DNA of 64,000 bases from Henriciella mobilis (GTDB lineage Bacteria; Pseudomonadota; Alphaproteobacteria; Caulobacterales; Hyphomonadaceae), in contig NZ_QWFZ01000017.1 of the NCBI RefSeq assembly GCF_003576315.1, positions 124,001 through 188,000 on the forward strand. Reading direction: 5' to 3'. Positions within the stretch are counted from its first letter, which is position 1. The number at the start of each line of letters is the position of its first letter. Of this stretch, positions 42,091-51,115 are shown piece after piece. The translations under genes were made by a program, and so were the position numbers. Under the pieces are notes generated by a model. That model did not search any database. It saw only the letters and a list, made by a program, of their open reading frames with translations, and was not told the DNA's origin.

Positions 42091-44325
42091 ATGATGAAAT
42101 GTGAGGGGCGCGCGGCTGATGGCGGACAGGAGGCTAGCGACGCTGAACAGCGCACCGGGCGGGCAGGGCGATCGCGAGGGATGTGCTTGGCAGCCGCGTC
42201 GGCCGGCGCGATGGCCCTGTCGGGTGTCGCCTCCGCGCAGGCTGGCGATCCGGCCGGTGAGGCCTTCGAAGCTGAGCAACGCCAGGAGATCGTCACGGTT
42301 TATGGCACGTCAAACCCGCTTCCGGCCTTCGAGTATCCGGGCCAGGTCAGTGTCATCACAAACGACGACATTGAGCTTCGGGCGCCGTCGACCGTGTCGG
42401 ACCTGCTGCGGGATGTTCCGGGTTTGGCGTTCTCCGGCGGTCCGAGGCGCACGGGCGAGGTGCCGAGCCTGCGCGGCTTTAGCGGCCAGAACGTCCTGAT
42501 CCTGCTCGATGGGGCGCGCCAGTCCTTCACGTCTGCGCATGATGGCCGCTTTTTTGTCGACCCGGCCCTGCTGGGCTCGGTGGAAATTGTGCGCGGACCG
42601 GCCTCGGCACTTTACGGTTCGGGCGCGGTCGGCGGCGTGCTGGCCCTGGAAAGTGCCGACGCCGAAGACCTGCTGCGAGATGGAGAAAGCTGGGGCGCGC
42701 GGCTGCGGGCAGGCTACCAGTCGGTGAACGAGGAAACGCTGACCAGTTTCACGGCCTACACCAATACAGGCGCATTTGACGGCCTCGCTTCGATTGGCCT
42801 GCGCCAGTCCGGCGATATCGAGCTGGGCGACGGCTCCACCCTGCCGTCGGACGACGAGATCATGACCGGCCTGATCAAGGGGCGGTACGATGTTACAGAC
42901 GCGTTGTCGCTGGAGGCGTCCTGGCAGCGTTTCGACAATTCCGCCTTCGAGCCGAACAACGGCCAGGGCACGCTCGGGACGGGCGACTCGGTGCTCGACC
43001 GGAATGTCGACAAGGACATCACAACCGACACTTACCGTCTCGGCGCCGGGTTCAATCCGGTCAGCGACCTCATCGATGCCCACCTCACGGCCTATCAGAC
43101 CATCACCGAAGTCGATGAGTTCGACGCGACGGTCCCGCGATCCATTTCCCGCAAGATCGAGACGACCGGTCTCAGCGCGCGCAATGCCTCGCGCTTCGAT
43201 CTCGGCCCAGTGCAGACGACATTCACGATCGGCGCGGACTGGTATCGCGACGAGCAGTCCGGCTTTGATAGCGCGGCCACTGACGGCGTTCGCGGCGGTG
43301 TGCCGGACGCGGAATCGGAATTCATGGGGCTCTTCGCGCAGCTGGAACTGGTGACCGAGCGGCCATTTGGACTGCCCGGCGAACTGATCGTTATTCCCGG
43401 CCTGCGCCATGATGAATTCAGCTCCGAATCCAGCAGTGTCACCGGGAAGAATGAAGATGATGCGCTCTCACCGCGCATCGCGGCGAGCTATGGTCCGGCG
43501 GGCTGGTTCCGCATATTCGGCAGCTATGCCGAAGGTTTCCGCGCGCCGTCTGTCAACGAGCTTTACCTGGACGGCACCCATTTCGAGGTGCCGCACCCGG
43601 TGCTTTTCAATCCGGGAATGGGTTCCTTCGTCTTCGTCACCAATGAGTTCATTCCGAATGCCGGTCTGAAGCCCGAGAAAACAGAGACGGTCGAGTTCGG
43701 CGCGGGCCTCGATTTCCAGGATGTGGTTGCCTCCGGTGATCGCCTGCAGGCCAAACTGTCCTGGTATGAGAGCGATGTTGAGGACCTGATCAACCTGTCT
43801 GTGGACTTTGCCTATGACGGGACCTGCTTTGCGCCGCCCTTCTTCCCCTGCACGGCGGGCACGACCCGGTCGGCCAATGTCGCCAGCGCCGAGCTGGAGG
43901 GCGTAGAGGGGGAGCTACGCTATGACAGTGACCGGTCTTATGTCCGTGCCAGTTACACCTCGATTGAAGGCACGGACCTCGCGACCGGGTCCGACCTTGG
44001 TACGCTCACGCCAGACCGGGTTGCTCTCGACCTTGGCCTGAAAGCCCATGAATGGGATGCGATCTTCGGACTCCGCATCCAGCACGCCTCAGACTTCACG
44101 CGCCGCGAGAGTGATGGCGCCGGCGGCTTCACCGTCGCGGAGACGCGCGACGCCTATACGGTGGCCGATGTCTATGCGAGCTGGACGCCGGGTTTTGCCA
44201 ATGGCGTGCGGATCGATGCCGGTATCGACAATGTGTTTGACGAGCGCTTCGAGCGCGTCTTCGAAGGCGTCTACCAGCCCGGCCGCAACTACAAGGTTGC
44301 CGCCAGCTGGCAGTTCGGCGGATAG
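42091..44325 (+). CDS. TonB-dependent receptor, haem/siderophore type
   Basis: A 744-residue outer-membrane receptor. ATG 42091 follows GGAAGG; the first 30 residues form an extended charged leader before a signal core (MCLAAASAGAMALSGVASA). A TonB box (EIVTVYG) follows. The plug has ITNDDIELRAPSTVSDLLRD, SLRGFSGQNVLILLDGARQ and VEIVRGPASALYGSGAVGG. The barrel shows YAEGFRAPSVNELY and ends FERVFEGVYQPGRNYKVAASWQF. The sequence suits haem/haemoglobin-type receptors, and the iron-box-like dyads upstream agree, but the ligand is inferred. Convergent with pirin. Confidence 0.88.
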   Translation: MMKCEGRAADGGQEASDAEQRTGRAGRSRGMCLAAASAGAMALSGVASAQAGDPAGEAFEAEQRQEIVTVYGTSNPLPAFEYPGQVSVITNDDIELRAPSTVSDLLRDVPGLAFSGGPRRTGEVPSLRGFSGQNVLILLDGARQSFTSAHDGRFFVDPALLGSVEIVRGPASALYGSGAVGGVLALESADAEDLLRDGESWGARLRAGYQSVNEETLTSFTAYTNTGAFDGLASIGLRQSGDIELGDGSTLPSDDEIMTGLIKGRYDVTDALSLEASWQRFDNSAFEPNNGQGTLGTGDSVLDRNVDKDITTDTYRLGAGFNPVSDLIDAHLTAYQTITEVDEFDATVPRSISRKIETTGLSARNASRFDLGPVQTTFTIGADWYRDEQSGFDSAATDGVRGGVPDAESEFMGLFAQLELVTERPFGLPGELIVIPGLRHDEFSSESSSVTGKNEDDALSPRIAASYGPAGWFRIFGSYAEGFRAPSVNELYLDGTHFEVPHPVLFNPGMGSFVFVTNEFIPNAGLKPEKTETVEFGAGLDFQDVVASGDRLQAKLSWYESDVEDLINLSVDFAYDGTCFAPPFFPCTAGTTRSANVASAELEGVEGELRYDSDRSYVRASYTSIEGTDLATGSDLGTLTPDRVALDLGLKAHEWDAIFGLRIQHASDFTRRESDGAGGFTVAETRDAYTVADVYASWTPGFANGVRIDAGIDNVFDERFERVFEGVYQPGRNYKVAASWQFGG

Positions 44326-44331
44326 GCCGGG

Positions 44332-45195
44332 TCAGGCATTTTCCGGGGCGCGGTTGAACTTGCCGGCCTGGTAGTCGGCGATCGCGTCCCGGATTTCCTG
44401 CGCAGTGTTCATCACGAACGGGCCGTGCGCGACGACTGGTTCGCCGATCGGGTCGGCATGGCCAAAGAGCAGGAAAGCACCATCGCTGGAGGAAACAGTG
44501 ACGGCCTCGCCATCATGCGCAAATTCGACCAGGTCGAAGGCCTTGGCGCTCGCCTCGCCCATCGAGACATGGCCGCGCACGACGTAGAAGAACACGCTGC
44601 GATCCTTCGGCGCTGGCAGTGCCACCCTGGCGCCAGCGGGCAGGGAGACCATCGACATGAAGACCCCGGTCAGGGAATCGACCGGCCCGGTCTTGCCCTC
44701 ATATTCGCCGGAAACGAGATGCAGGATCGCACTCTCACCTGCCGGAATTGAGGGGATGCCGTCGGCCTGCACGCCGGTATAGCGCGGCGTTGTCATTTTC
44801 AGCTTCGAGGGCAGGTTCACCCAGAGCTGCAGGATTTCCATGTCGCCGCCATCGCGTTTGAATTCGGGCGGTGACAGCTCCGCATGGATGAGGCCGGAGC
44901 CTGCGGTCATCCACTGGACACCGCCCGCATGGATGATGCTCTCATGTCCGCCCGTATCCATGTGCGCGAGACTGCCTTCGAGGATGAAGGTCACCGTCTC
45001 GAACCCGCGGTGCGGATGGGGGCCGAAAGGCAGGCCATTATTGCCGGGCCTGTAGGTCTGCGGCCCATGATGGTTGAGGAACAGGAACGGATCGACCTGG
45101 TCCACAGCGGGCCCTGGCACGGGGCGGCGCGTGATGAGGTCGGCAATATCGTCGCGATAGGCGGCGTGTACCGCCTTGATGGATCTGTCGGTCAT
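44332..45195 (-). CDS. Pirin family protein
   Basis: A 287-residue bicupin. The metal site residues are visible in PHPHRGFETVTFILEG and in WMTAGSGLIHAELSP. Bacterial pirins act as quercetinases or redox-linked modulators of enzymes; which applies here is unknown. The start is set at 45195 (MTDRSIKAVH), as an ATG further upstream would add 16 residues overlapping the next gene's coding region. It is convergent with the TonB receptor (6-base gap) and downstream of the KAS III-like gene. Confidence 0.87.
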   Translation of the reverse strand: MTDRSIKAVHAAYRDDIADLITRRPVPGPAVDQVDPFLFLNHHGPQTYRPGNNGLPFGPHPHRGFETVTFILEGSLAHMDTGGHESIIHAGGVQWMTAGSGLIHAELSPPEFKRDGGDMEILQLWVNLPSKLKMTTPRYTGVQADGIPSIPAGESAILHLVSGEYEGKTGPVDSLTGVFMSMVSLPAGARVALPAPKDRSVFFYVVRGHVSMGEASAKAFDLVEFAHDGEAVTVSSSDGAFLLFGHADPIGEPVVAHGPFVMNTAQEIRDAIADYQAGKFNRAPENA

Positions 45196-45214
45196 GGGAA
45201 GACAGATAGGTCGC

Positions 45215-46333
45215 TCAGCCGGCCTTTTCCACGAAGACGGCACCGACCGAGTATCCTGCGCCGAACGAGCAGATCAGGCCTTTCTCGCCGGGCTTGAAGT
45301 CGGCTGAATGCTTGTGGAAGGCGATGATCGATCCGGCCGACGAGGTGTTGGCATACTCATCCAGCACGGTCGGGCTCTCATCGTCGCTCGCCTCATGGCC
45401 GAGAACCTTGGACGAGATCAGCCGGTTCATGTTGGCATTGGCCTGGTGCAGCCAGAGGCGGCGCAGCTGCTCGGGCTTCAGCGAAAGCCGGTCGAGTTCG
45501 GTGATGATCATCTCCGACACCATCGGCACGACTTCCTTGAAGACCTTGCGTCCTTCCTGCACGAACAGCTTATCCGGCGCCCCCTCACCGGACGGGTCGG
45601 CGCGGTTCAGGAAGCCGAAATTGTTCCTGATATTGTTGGAGAATTTGGTCTTGAGCTGCGTGCCGAGGATCTTCCAGTGATCCTTGGGCGCAATCGATTC
45701 ATCCTCCACCAGCACGGCTGTGGCAACATCGCCGAAGATGAAATGGCTGTCGCGGTCGGTCCAGTTGAGGTGGCCGGACGTGATCTCCGGATTGACCATG
45801 AGGACGGACTTTGCATGGCCCGCACGCACGAAATCAGCCGCTGTCTGGATCCCGAAAGTCGCCGACGAGCAGGCGACATTCATGTCGAAGGAGAAGCCCT
45901 CGATGCCGAGCGCTTCCTGCACCTCGATCGCCATCGCCGGATAGGCGCGTTGCATGTTGGAAGCCGCACAGATCACGGCATCGACGTCTTTCGGGTCGCG
46001 GCCTGCGCGCTCAAGCGCCTGGCGGGCGGCTTTCACTGCGATCTCGGCGAGGATGGATATCTCCTCATTGGATCGCTCAGGGATGACCGGCCGCATCAGG
46101 GCCGGATCGGTGACGCCGGACTTGTTGACGACATAGCGCGACTTGATGCCTGACGCCTTCTCGATGAACTCGACCGACGAATGCGTCTTGGCTTCGGCCA
46201 GGCCGGCAGCGATATCGGCTTCGTGCTCGGCATTCCACCGGTCAGCCCAGGCATTGAAGCTTTCAACCAGCTCAGCATTGGTGACGGATTCTGGCGGGGT
46301 CCAAAGACCGGTCGCGGAAATAACGGGTTTCAT
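45215..46333 (-). CDS. Beta-ketoacyl-ACP synthase III-like enzyme
   Basis: A 372-residue thiolase-fold condensing enzyme. The catalytic triad is Cys155 (NVACSSATFG), His296 (LHQAN) and Asn329 (NTSSAG). It is about 50 residues longer than housekeeping FabH, mainly through an N-terminal extension (about 25-65) and an insert near 215-255. Such longer forms resemble KAS III enzymes that use unusual acyl groups. No ACP or fatty-acid genes adjoin it, so it may serve a side pathway. Substrate unknown. Confidence 0.85.
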   Translation of the reverse strand: MKPVISATGLWTPPESVTNAELVESFNAWADRWNAEHEADIAAGLAEAKTHSSVEFIEKASGIKSRYVVNKSGVTDPALMRPVIPERSNEEISILAEIAVKAARQALERAGRDPKDVDAVICAASNMQRAYPAMAIEVQEALGIEGFSFDMNVACSSATFGIQTAADFVRAGHAKSVLMVNPEITSGHLNWTDRDSHFIFGDVATAVLVEDESIAPKDHWKILGTQLKTKFSNNIRNNFGFLNRADPSGEGAPDKLFVQEGRKVFKEVVPMVSEMIITELDRLSLKPEQLRRLWLHQANANMNRLISSKVLGHEASDDESPTVLDEYANTSSAGSIIAFHKHSADFKPGEKGLICSFGAGYSVGAVFVEKAG

Positions 46334-46441
46334 TGACTATACGCCCTCCCGATGCCTGGCCTCGAGGGTGGCCAGTGACCTGATTTGGCGCGCAATTAGA
46401 CACAAGCGAGCAGCGGCGTCGAGACCGGGGACTGCGCCTTG

Positions 46442-46663
46442 TCAGTCCTTGTCGGTCTTTTCCTTCTCTTTCTCTTCCTGCTCGCGGCGAAGCTCCTCGC
46501 GCCATTCGGATTCGGCCCGGTCGGCCCGTTCCAGGCAGTCGAGGCGGGCACGTGCATCGACGATTTCATCGCAGTCATTGCCGCCGATATAGGGCCGGCC
46601 CATCGTCGAGCAGCCTGCGGCCAGGAAGGCGCTGGCCAACACCAGGCACGTCATTGTTTTCAT
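46442..46663 (-). CDS. Small predicted lipoprotein
   Basis: A 73-residue protein with a lipoprotein signal (MKTMTCLVLASAFLAAGCS, lipobox AAGC) and a charged helical tail (REELRREQEEKEKEKTDKD). It shares ATGA with the tag gene and is likely co-transcribed with it and ygfZ. The function is unknown; the acidic/basic coiled tail may bind a partner in the periplasm. Confidence 0.65.
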   Translation of the reverse strand: MKTMTCLVLASAFLAAGCSTMGRPYIGGNDCDEIVDARARLDCLERADRAESEWREELRREQEEKEKEKTDKD

Positions 46664-47262
46664 TTGTAGAACTCCTGTACTTCCTTGTGGCGCGGACAGC
46701 GCGTCTCATGATCGTTGACCATACCGACCGCCTGCATGAACGCATAGACGATGACCGGGCCGCAGAACTTGAAGCCCTTCTTCTTCAGCGCCTTCGACAG
46801 CTCTTCGGAAAGCGGCGTCTTGGCGGGGACGTTGGAGACGTCATCGAGCTGGTTGACGATCGGCGCGCCGCCCGTGAACGACCATAGCCAGTGCGAAAAA
46901 TCCTCACCGGCGTCCATCATGTCGAGATAGGCCTGCGCGTTGCCAATCGTCGCCTGGATCTTCTTGGGGCTGCGGATAATCCCCGGATTCTGCAGCGCTT
47001 TCTCGATACGTTCCTGGTCCCAGCGGGCAACGCGCTCGGGCACGAACCCGTCAAACTCCTCCCGGATCGTTTCGCGTTTCCTGAGGATGGTCACCCAGGA
47101 CAGACCAGCCTGCATGCCGTCGAGCTGCAGCTTCTCCCAGAGCGCGCGGGGGTCGTATTCCGGCACGCCCCATTCCTCGTCATGATAGGCGCGGTAGAGC
47201 GGGTCGTCGGCCGGTGCCCAGCGGCAATGCAGCGTTTCGTCAGGCGAGAGATTCAGTCCCAT
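46660..47262 (-). CDS. tag: DNA-3-methyladenine glycosylase I
   Basis: Removes 3-methyladenine from alkylated DNA. From ATG 47262 the protein has 200 residues. Conserved blocks are RAYHDEEWGVP, LWEKLQLDGMQAGLSWVTILRKR, FVPERVARW and KKKGFKFCGPVIVYAFMQAVGMVNDHETRC, the last with the zinc-binding cysteine and histidine (C..H). An earlier in-frame start at 47331 would add 23 residues overlapping ygfZ further. It overlaps ygfZ by 23 bases and the lipoprotein gene by 4. Confidence 0.93.
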   Translation of the reverse strand: MGLNLSPDETLHCRWAPADDPLYRAYHDEEWGVPEYDPRALWEKLQLDGMQAGLSWVTILRKRETIREEFDGFVPERVARWDQERIEKALQNPGIIRSPKKIQATIGNAQAYLDMMDAGEDFSHWLWSFTGGAPIVNQLDDVSNVPAKTPLSEELSKALKKKGFKFCGPVIVYAFMQAVGMVNDHETRCPRHKEVQEFYK

Positions 47263-48064
47263 CGCCCAAGGATGCCGCCAATTCTTCTTCAAGCCAATCG
47301 GTTTTGATGTGTTGGACGGGCTGCCCATCAACCGACAGGGTTTCCCCCGCCTGCAGCGCCTTGGCGAGACGATCCGTCCGCAGACGCGCGAGTGCGTGCG
47401 TGTCTGTTGCGCTGGTGATCTCGCCGACGGGGACGCCAGCCGTAACCTCTTGTCCTGACTGCAGGTTTTTGCCTTCGATCACGACCGTCCGCTTGCGCAG
47501 CTTGCCGCGCCGATGGGTGCGGGAGACGACTTCCTGGCCGACAAAACAGCCCTTCTTGAGATCGACCCCGCCTTGCCTGTCCATGTTGATTTCCCATGGA
47601 AACACCTCGGCGCCGACAAAGTCCGAGCCCCATTCGGCGACGCCTGCTGGAATGCGGATCGCATCCCATTCGGCCTGGCTCATCTCCGGCACCGAGCCGG
47701 CCTCGACGATACGGTGCTGGGGCAAGGCGGCAGAACGCGGGTCGGGCACGCCGTCATCTGTAATGGCGGCGGCGAGTTTGCCATCGACATCGATCTCGAC
47801 CTTGGCGCGCAGCCGGAACATTTTCAGCCGCTTGGAGAGGTCGCCAACGGCATTGGTGGCGACGTCGAGCAACGCGCCGGTGTCGATGCGATGGGCCACG
47901 AAATCGGCGATCACCTTGCCCTGCGGCGTCAGCAGCGCGCCATAGCGGGCCTCGCCGGGCTGCCAGTTGCCGGTATTGTTGGTCACCAGCCGTTCGAGCA
48001 GGGCGATCGTGTCCGGTCCGTCGAGGACGAGGATGGAGCGGTTGGGAACGAGGCGTGTCTGCAT
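47240..48064 (-). CDS. ygfZ: Folate-binding YgfZ family protein
   Basis: A 274-residue protein related to GcvT that binds tetrahydrofolate and aids repair or assembly of certain Fe-S clusters. The family signature KGCFVGQE lies at 171-178, with the cysteine essential in Escherichia coli. It begins a three-gene minus-strand run with tag and a small lipoprotein. Its promoter should lie in the repeat-bearing gap upstream. Cytosolic. Confidence 0.92.
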   Translation of the reverse strand: MQTRLVPNRSILVLDGPDTIALLERLVTNNTGNWQPGEARYGALLTPQGKVIADFVAHRIDTGALLDVATNAVGDLSKRLKMFRLRAKVEIDVDGKLAAAITDDGVPDPRSAALPQHRIVEAGSVPEMSQAEWDAIRIPAGVAEWGSDFVGAEVFPWEINMDRQGGVDLKKGCFVGQEVVSRTHRRGKLRKRTVVIEGKNLQSGQEVTAGVPVGEITSATDTHALARLRTDRLAKALQAGETLSVDGQPVQHIKTDWLEEELAASLGDGTESLA

Positions 48065-48132
48065 GGAGGGGATTTAGGAATTGCTCCCCGGAATCTCCAG
48101 CAAAATTCCACGAAAGCCGAGGGGGCGAAGAC

Positions 48133-48197
48133 AGTACGATTTCCGTACAATTCCAGTACAATTCCAGTATGATTCCGGTCCATTTTCAGTCTGATCC
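48133..48197. repeat. Degenerate 11-bp tandem repeat array
   Basis: About six units based on AGTACAATTCC occupy 48133-48197, with unit lengths 12, 10, 11, 11, 11 and 10. The period is not a multiple of three, and no coding frame is convincing. It lies in the 254-base gap between the divergent ygfZ and the lipoprotein genes, one helical turn per unit, which suggests a row of protein-binding sites or a slippage-prone repeat. Confidence 0.8.
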
Positions 48198-48318
48198 GGG
48201 TCTGACACCGACATCGCGCCCGACAGGCGGCCTTGCCTAATGCCGGACCTCCCCGAACAATCGGCTCGATCCGCGCGCTGATTCGCGCGGCACCTTCGAG
48301 GGCCGGGAGACGCAAAAA

Positions 48319-48768
48319 TTGAGACATCTGGCAAGTCTGGCAGCCATCGCGCTGCTGCTCATACCCGCCGGCTGCAACACGACGCAAAAGTCGCGCGCAG
48401 CCTGCGAGAGCGATGTCGAGCGCCTGAAACAGTCTATCCGGGACACCGGCGGCTATCTCGAAGACCTGCGCCCGCGCCTGAAGGCCGGCTTCCTCGCCTA
48501 CGACGATTGCGGCCGGGTGACCGGTGAGTGCCATGCCGAAGCCTGGCTTGCCGAGATGGAGGCGCTGCGCCAGGAGCACATCTACCGGCGCGCCGACTTC
48601 AACCGCGCCATCGATCTCTGGCGGCCCGATGCCTGCGTGCCCTATGCGCAGGGCTACCGCCTGAACCCGCCCGAGCCGTCGACCTATAATGGCTACTTCT
48701 ACAGCTATGAGGAGACCGGCCAGCAGATCGACGAGCTGATCAGCAAGTTCAACCGGCTGGTGAACTAG
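48319..48768 (+). CDS. Predicted lipoprotein of unknown function
   Basis: A 149-residue protein from a TTG start at 48319 preceded by GGGAGA. The signal has the lipobox IPAGC (MRHLASLAAIALLLIPAGC). Internal segments include YLEDLRPRLKAGFLAYDDCG and YNGYFYSYEETGQQIDEL, with several cysteines in pairs (GECHAEA, DACVPY). No known family is recognised. Convergent with the outer-membrane barrel gene 7 bases downstream. Confidence 0.7.
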   Translation: MRHLASLAAIALLLIPAGCNTTQKSRAACESDVERLKQSIRDTGGYLEDLRPRLKAGFLAYDDCGRVTGECHAEAWLAEMEALRQEHIYRRADFNRAIDLWRPDACVPYAQGYRLNPPEPSTYNGYFYSYEETGQQIDELISKFNRLVN

Positions 48769-48775
48769 GCGGGCC

Positions 48776-49522
48776 TCAGAACCGGACCCTCAGCCCGGCT
48801 GTCAGCGTGCTGCCATCGAGATCGTCGGTGACACGACCGCTGAAGGCGGGCGTACCGGAGGTCGTGAAGGTCTGGTCGAGATCCACATCGTAGACCGTGT
48901 AATAGCGTGCTTCGGTGTAGACCTCGAAGCGGCTGTTGAACCGATAGCTCACGCCGCCTGCGAACGTGCTGGCCAGGGCAGAGGCCTCGTCATTGATGCG
49001 ATACGCGCTCGAAGGATCGCTCGCCGGCACGGTGCCGGTGGAAACATCGACCTCGGCAAGCCCGATACCGCCGCCAAGGTAGGGCACGAGTGTCTGGTCG
49101 TCGCGCCAGACAATGTCGGAATAGGTGTTGATCAGGAAAAAGGTGACCGACTGGCTGCCGCTAACCGATTGCGGCGCCCCGAACACGCGCGCATTTTCGA
49201 GGTCGCTGTCGAACCCCGAGATTTCAAATTCGAGGCGCGGATGGAAATAGGTCCAGTACCGGAAAGGCAGCTGGTAACCGGCAAAGACCCCGTAGGTGCC
49301 GGTGTCTTCGAAGGCGAAGTCATTGCGGGCGCCGAGAATCGGGGCGGAGCCGGCAGAGGTCAGCTGCCCGTTGAAGTCGGCGTCGCCCGGAAACGCCCCG
49401 CCCGCGAAGAGGCCGGCATAGAAGCCGGATTCGGCGGCATCGAAGTCGAACAGGCCCTGCGCTGAGGCCAGTTGCGGCAGGCCGAGTGCTGTGGCGGCGG
49501 CGAGTGCGGATAGTCGGATCAT
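48776..49522 (-). CDS. Outer-membrane beta-barrel protein (OmpA-like porin fold)
   Basis: A 248-residue protein with a signal peptide (MIRLSALAAATALGLPQLASA) and alternating strand pattern: GFYAGLFAGGAF, YGVFAGYQLPFRYWTYFHPRLEFEI, LVPYLGGGIGLAEV, FAGGVSYRF and the terminal LTAGLRVRF. It is an eight-stranded small barrel of the Opacity/OmpA-like type. Its ligand is unknown. It is divergent from the dihydroorotase gene with about 180 bases between. Confidence 0.82.
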   Translation of the reverse strand: MIRLSALAAATALGLPQLASAQGLFDFDAAESGFYAGLFAGGAFPGDADFNGQLTSAGSAPILGARNDFAFEDTGTYGVFAGYQLPFRYWTYFHPRLEFEISGFDSDLENARVFGAPQSVSGSQSVTFFLINTYSDIVWRDDQTLVPYLGGGIGLAEVDVSTGTVPASDPSSAYRINDEASALASTFAGGVSYRFNSRFEVYTEARYYTVYDVDLDQTFTTSGTPAFSGRVTDDLDGSTLTAGLRVRF

Positions 49523-49705
49523 TGGATGTCCCTTCAGGTTGTGCCCTCAGGGGTCTAGCGACGCGGCCGCTCACGAACATCACACAAGCAAGTGTTTCTG
49601 ATCACGCTCGTGTCAGCGCCCGGTCGGCGGCCGGATCAGGCCTTCAGGCAAGGCAATGCTGTTAGGCGGGATGACATTGAAGCCCTCCGGGCGCATATAA
49701 GCGCC

Positions 49706-51049
49706 ATGAGCCAGACCTATGACCTGATCCTGAAGAACGGCACGGTGGTGACACCGGGCGGGGAAGACCGAGTGGATGTCGCCGTGCGCGGCGAGAAGAT
49801 CGTCGCCATTGGCAAGTTCGATGAAAGCCAGGCGGGCGAGACCTATGACGCGACCGGCCTGCACATCCTGCCCGGCGTGATCGACAGCCAGGTCCACTTC
49901 CGTGAGCCGGGCCTCACCCATAAGGCCGACCTCGAGACCGAAGCGCGCTCGGCCGCGCTTGGCGGGGTGACGGCGGTGTTCGAGATGCCGAACACCAACC
50001 CGTCGACGACAACGCCGGACATGCTGACCGACAAGCTGAACCGGGCGAAGGGCCGCATGGATGTCGACCATGCCTTCTATGCCGGCGCGACCAATGAGAA
50101 CCCGCACCTGCTGGCCGAGATGGAGCAGATGCAGGGCTGCTGCGGGGTGAAGGTGTTCATGGGCGCCTCGACGGGCGACCTGCTGGTCAAGGATGATGAA
50201 GGCGTCGAAGCCGTGCTGCGCGCAATCAAGCGCCGGGCGGCCTTCCACTCCGAAGACGAATACCGCCTGGAAGAGCGCCGCCACCTTGCCCGCCAGGGCG
50301 ACTGGCACAGCCATATCGAGGTGCGCGATGTCGAGGCCGCCGTCAGCTCGACCCGCCGCCTTCTTCGTCTGGCAAGAAAGACCGGCAAGCGTATCCACGT
50401 GCTGCATATCTCGACGGCCGAGGAGATGGAGCTGTTGCGCGATGCCAAGGATGTTGCTTCGGTCGAAGTGCTGCCGAACCATCTGACGCTGGCGGCGCCC
50501 GACTGCTATGACCGCCTCAAGGGCTTTGCCCAGCAGAACCCGCCGGTGCGCGAGCAGCGCCATCAGGACGCGCTCTGGCGTGCGCTCAATGCCGGGATCG
50601 TGGATGTCGTAGCGACTGACCACGCCCCGCACACCCGCGAAGAGAAGGAGCGGCCCTATCCGGCCTCGCCGTCCGGCATGCCGGGCGTGCAGACCTTCGT
50701 GCCGGTGATGCTGACCCATGTGAACAATGGCAAGCTGAGCCTTCGCCGCTTCGTCGAGCTGACCAGCGCGGGCCCGCAGCGCGTCTTCGGCATCGCCACC
50801 AAGGGCCGGATCGCCGAGGGCTATGACGCCGACTTCACCATTGTCGACCTCAAACGGAAAGAGACGATCACGGAAGAATGGTCGAAGGCCAAATGCGGCT
50901 GGACCCCCTATGCCGGTTTCGAGGCGCAGGGCTGGCCCATCGCGACCATCATCCGCGGCAACTTCGTCATGCGCGACGGCGAGATCACCCAGAAGGGCGG
51001 CGGCAAACCGGTCCGCTTCAACGAGACGCTGGAGCCGGTGGCGGTATAG
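49706..51049 (+). CDS. Dihydroorotase, AllB-like class
   Basis: A 447-residue amidohydrolase. ATG 49706 gives MSQTYDLILKNGTVVTPGG, a usual N-terminus. The first metal motif reads DSQVHFREPG, so the first histidine of HxH is replaced by Gln; HSEDEYRLEERR, VLHISTAEE, VLPNHLTL and TDHAPHTREEKE supply the other ligands. Dihydroorotases with this Gln are common in alphaproteobacteria. Function in pyrimidine synthesis is likely, though an allantoinase or hydantoinase-like role is possible. Stand-alone gene. Confidence 0.83.
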   Translation: MSQTYDLILKNGTVVTPGGEDRVDVAVRGEKIVAIGKFDESQAGETYDATGLHILPGVIDSQVHFREPGLTHKADLETEARSAALGGVTAVFEMPNTNPSTTTPDMLTDKLNRAKGRMDVDHAFYAGATNENPHLLAEMEQMQGCCGVKVFMGASTGDLLVKDDEGVEAVLRAIKRRAAFHSEDEYRLEERRHLARQGDWHSHIEVRDVEAAVSSTRRLLRLARKTGKRIHVLHISTAEEMELLRDAKDVASVEVLPNHLTLAAPDCYDRLKGFAQQNPPVREQRHQDALWRALNAGIVDVVATDHAPHTREEKERPYPASPSGMPGVQTFVPVMLTHVNNGKLSLRRFVELTSAGPQRVFGIATKGRIAEGYDADFTIVDLKRKETITEEWSKAKCGWTPYAGFEAQGWPIATIIRGNFVMRDGEITQKGGGKPVRFNETLEPVAV

Positions 51050-51115
51050 CCCGGCAAGATTTCGGTACACATCTGAATTTCTTTGGCTAGTCTGGGCGTT
51101 CCGGGGGGACGGGCC

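Noticed and set aside
49613-51070. 485-codon open frame antisense to dihydroorotase
   Set aside because: Mirror of a well-supported amidohydrolase; no ribosome site or family features on the opposite strand.
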